DNA of 6,444 nucleotides, taken from positions 1 to 6,444 of the forward strand of contig JAGOWF010000162.1 of the NCBI GenBank assembly GCA_018060305.1, given 5' to 3'. Source of the DNA: Pyrinomonadaceae bacterium. GTDB lineage: Bacteria > Acidobacteriota > Blastocatellia > Pyrinomonadales > Pyrinomonadaceae. Shown in pieces: positions 5,802 through 6,444 of this stretch. A program made the position numbers and the translations under genes. How positions within the stretch are numbered: the first letter of the stretch is position 1; each line of letters begins with the position of its first letter. The notes under the pieces were generated by a model, which made no database searches, was not told where the DNA came from, and saw only the letters and a program-made list of their open reading frames with translations.

Positions 5802-6151
5802 TGATCTGGGTCGATGCCCAACGATCACCGCGTATTGCTCGCTGGATTTCTGAGCGTTTCGACGTTGGCGCTGTTGCCGTTCGCGACTTAGGCCTCAGGG
5901 ACGCTGAGGACGATGAGATATTCGCTGCGGCTCGTGAAGCTTCAGTCATCGTCCTCACGAAGGATCGAGATTTCATTGATCTCTCCTCACGCCTCGGCCC
6001 GCCGCCGTCTATCATTTGGCTGACTTGCGGCAATACTTCGAACCGGGCCCTGGAAAGGATACTAAATGCCACCTTGGCCGATGCTATGGAAATCCTATCG
6101 TCGGGCGAGGCCGTCGTCGAAATAAATTCACCCTTGCATCTTGAACCATGA
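5798..6151 (+). CDS. DUF5615 family PIN-like toxin
   Basis: The 117-residue protein has the DUF5615 (Mut7-C-like, PIN-fold) layout. An N-terminal strand IWVDAQRSP carries D6, a central block RDAEDDEIFAAA (34-45) carries D39 and E40, and IVLTKDRDF (51-59) carries D56 and D58, followed by the strand SIIWLTCGN. These acidic residues fit the metal-binding site of a PIN-type nuclease, so RNA cleavage is the likely activity, though few members have been tested. Translation can begin at 5798, inside the antitoxin stop, or at the next ATG (5801); overlap coupling favours 5798. Its own stop overlaps the peptidase start in a second ATGA (6148-6151), unusual because toxins normally end such operons. Confidence 0.85.
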   Translation: MMIWVDAQRSPRIARWISERFDVGAVAVRDLGLRDAEDDEIFAAAREASVIVLTKDRDFIDLSSRLGPPPSIIWLTCGNTSNRALERILNATLADAMEILSSGEAVVEINSPLHLEP

Positions 6152-6444
6152 AAAAAACTGTTTCTGTCCTCATTCTCCTTAACGTACTTTTCTCGTTTGC
6201 CCTCGCCGACGACGGCATGTGGACGTTTGACAATCCACCGCTCCAGCAGTGGAAAGACCGCTATAATTTCGAGCCGTCAAAGGAATGGCTCGACCGTCTG
6301 CGCCTGGCATCGGTCAAGTTTCCGGGTGCCTCGGGCGTTTTTGTCTCGCCAAACGGGCTGATCGCGACTAATCATCACGTCGCATCGGGTTTTATCGAAC
6401 GGCTCTCAACCAAAGAGCGTGACCTGCTAAAGACCGGCTTTTAT
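6148..6444 (+). CDS. S46 family dipeptidyl-peptidase (DPP7/DPP11-like), N-terminal part only
   Basis: The 99 residues visible before the right edge match the start of peptidase family S46. Residues 1-20 form a signal peptide (MKKTVSVLILLNVLFSFALA). The mature start DDGMWTFDNPP (21-31) is the family hallmark, followed by FEPSKEWLDRLRLASVKF (41-58), SGVFVSPNGLIATNHHV (62-78) and LSTKERDLLKTGFY (86-99). The catalytic histidine lies in TNHHV, probably H77. The aspartate and serine of the triad lie outside the window. Family members are about 700 residues, periplasmic or surface exposed, and release dipeptides from peptide N-termini. Whether this is DPP7 (hydrophobic) or DPP11 (Asp/Glu) cannot be told from this part. 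Its ATG overlaps the toxin stop by 4 nt. Confidence 0.92.
   Translation, partial: MKKTVSVLILLNVLFSFALADDGMWTFDNPPLQQWKDRYNFEPSKEWLDRLRLASVKFPGASGVFVSPNGLIATNHHVASGFIERLSTKERDLLKTGFY

Overview
This 6.4 kb window is gene-dense bacterial DNA of moderately high G+C, with no RNA gene, CRISPR array or insertion sequence that I can see. Exported peptide-handling enzymes (an S46 dipeptidyl-peptidase, a plant-type glutaminyl cyclase, a SurA-like/DsbA fusion), molybdo-hydroxylase purine catabolism and a DUF433/DUF5615 toxin-antitoxin pair occur together here. Start sites mostly lack Shine-Dalgarno sequences, and a short palindromic repeat family sits inside a gene. Together these suggest an Acidobacteriota-like organism (Blastocatellia/Pyrinomonadaceae style). 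That placement is inference from gene content, not a search result.

Layout. The left 3.7 kb is one leftward gene group, read from right to left: a secreted protein with two SurA-like chaperone modules and a DsbA/thioredoxin domain (3687-2365), a glutaminyl-peptide cyclotransferase lipoprotein (2358-1501), a guanine deaminase (1504-1028), and the 5' part of a xanthine dehydrogenase subunit carrying [2Fe-2S] and FAD domains (943 to beyond the window edge). The first three are packed with a 6-nt gap and a 4-nt ATGA overlap. Before the dehydrogenase there is an 84-nt spacer containing a long inverted repeat. A 66-bp divergent gap (3688-3753) separates this group from the rightward genes: a 3-methyladenine DNA glycosylase (3754-4371), a class I/II PLP aminotransferase (4385-5545), a DUF433 antitoxin (5577-5801), a DUF5615 PIN-like toxin (5798-6151) and the start of an S46 dipeptidyl-peptidase (6148 to beyond the edge). 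The last three genes are joined by two successive ATGA overlaps.

How the genes work together. Guanine deaminase makes xanthine and xanthine dehydrogenase oxidises it to urate, so those two form a purine catabolic step pair. The two genes ahead of them make exported proteins for disulfide/folding work and N-terminal pyroglutamate formation, with no obvious metabolic link to purines. On the right, a toxin-antitoxin pair is translationally coupled to a secreted peptidase gene.

The most unusual item is in the dehydrogenase gene. Two copies of a 28-nt palindromic element lie in opposite orientations, both kept in frame, in the linker between the iron-sulfur and FAD domains. This resembles the way Rickettsia palindromic elements insert into open reading frames. 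There is no gene-free stretch longer than 300 bases.
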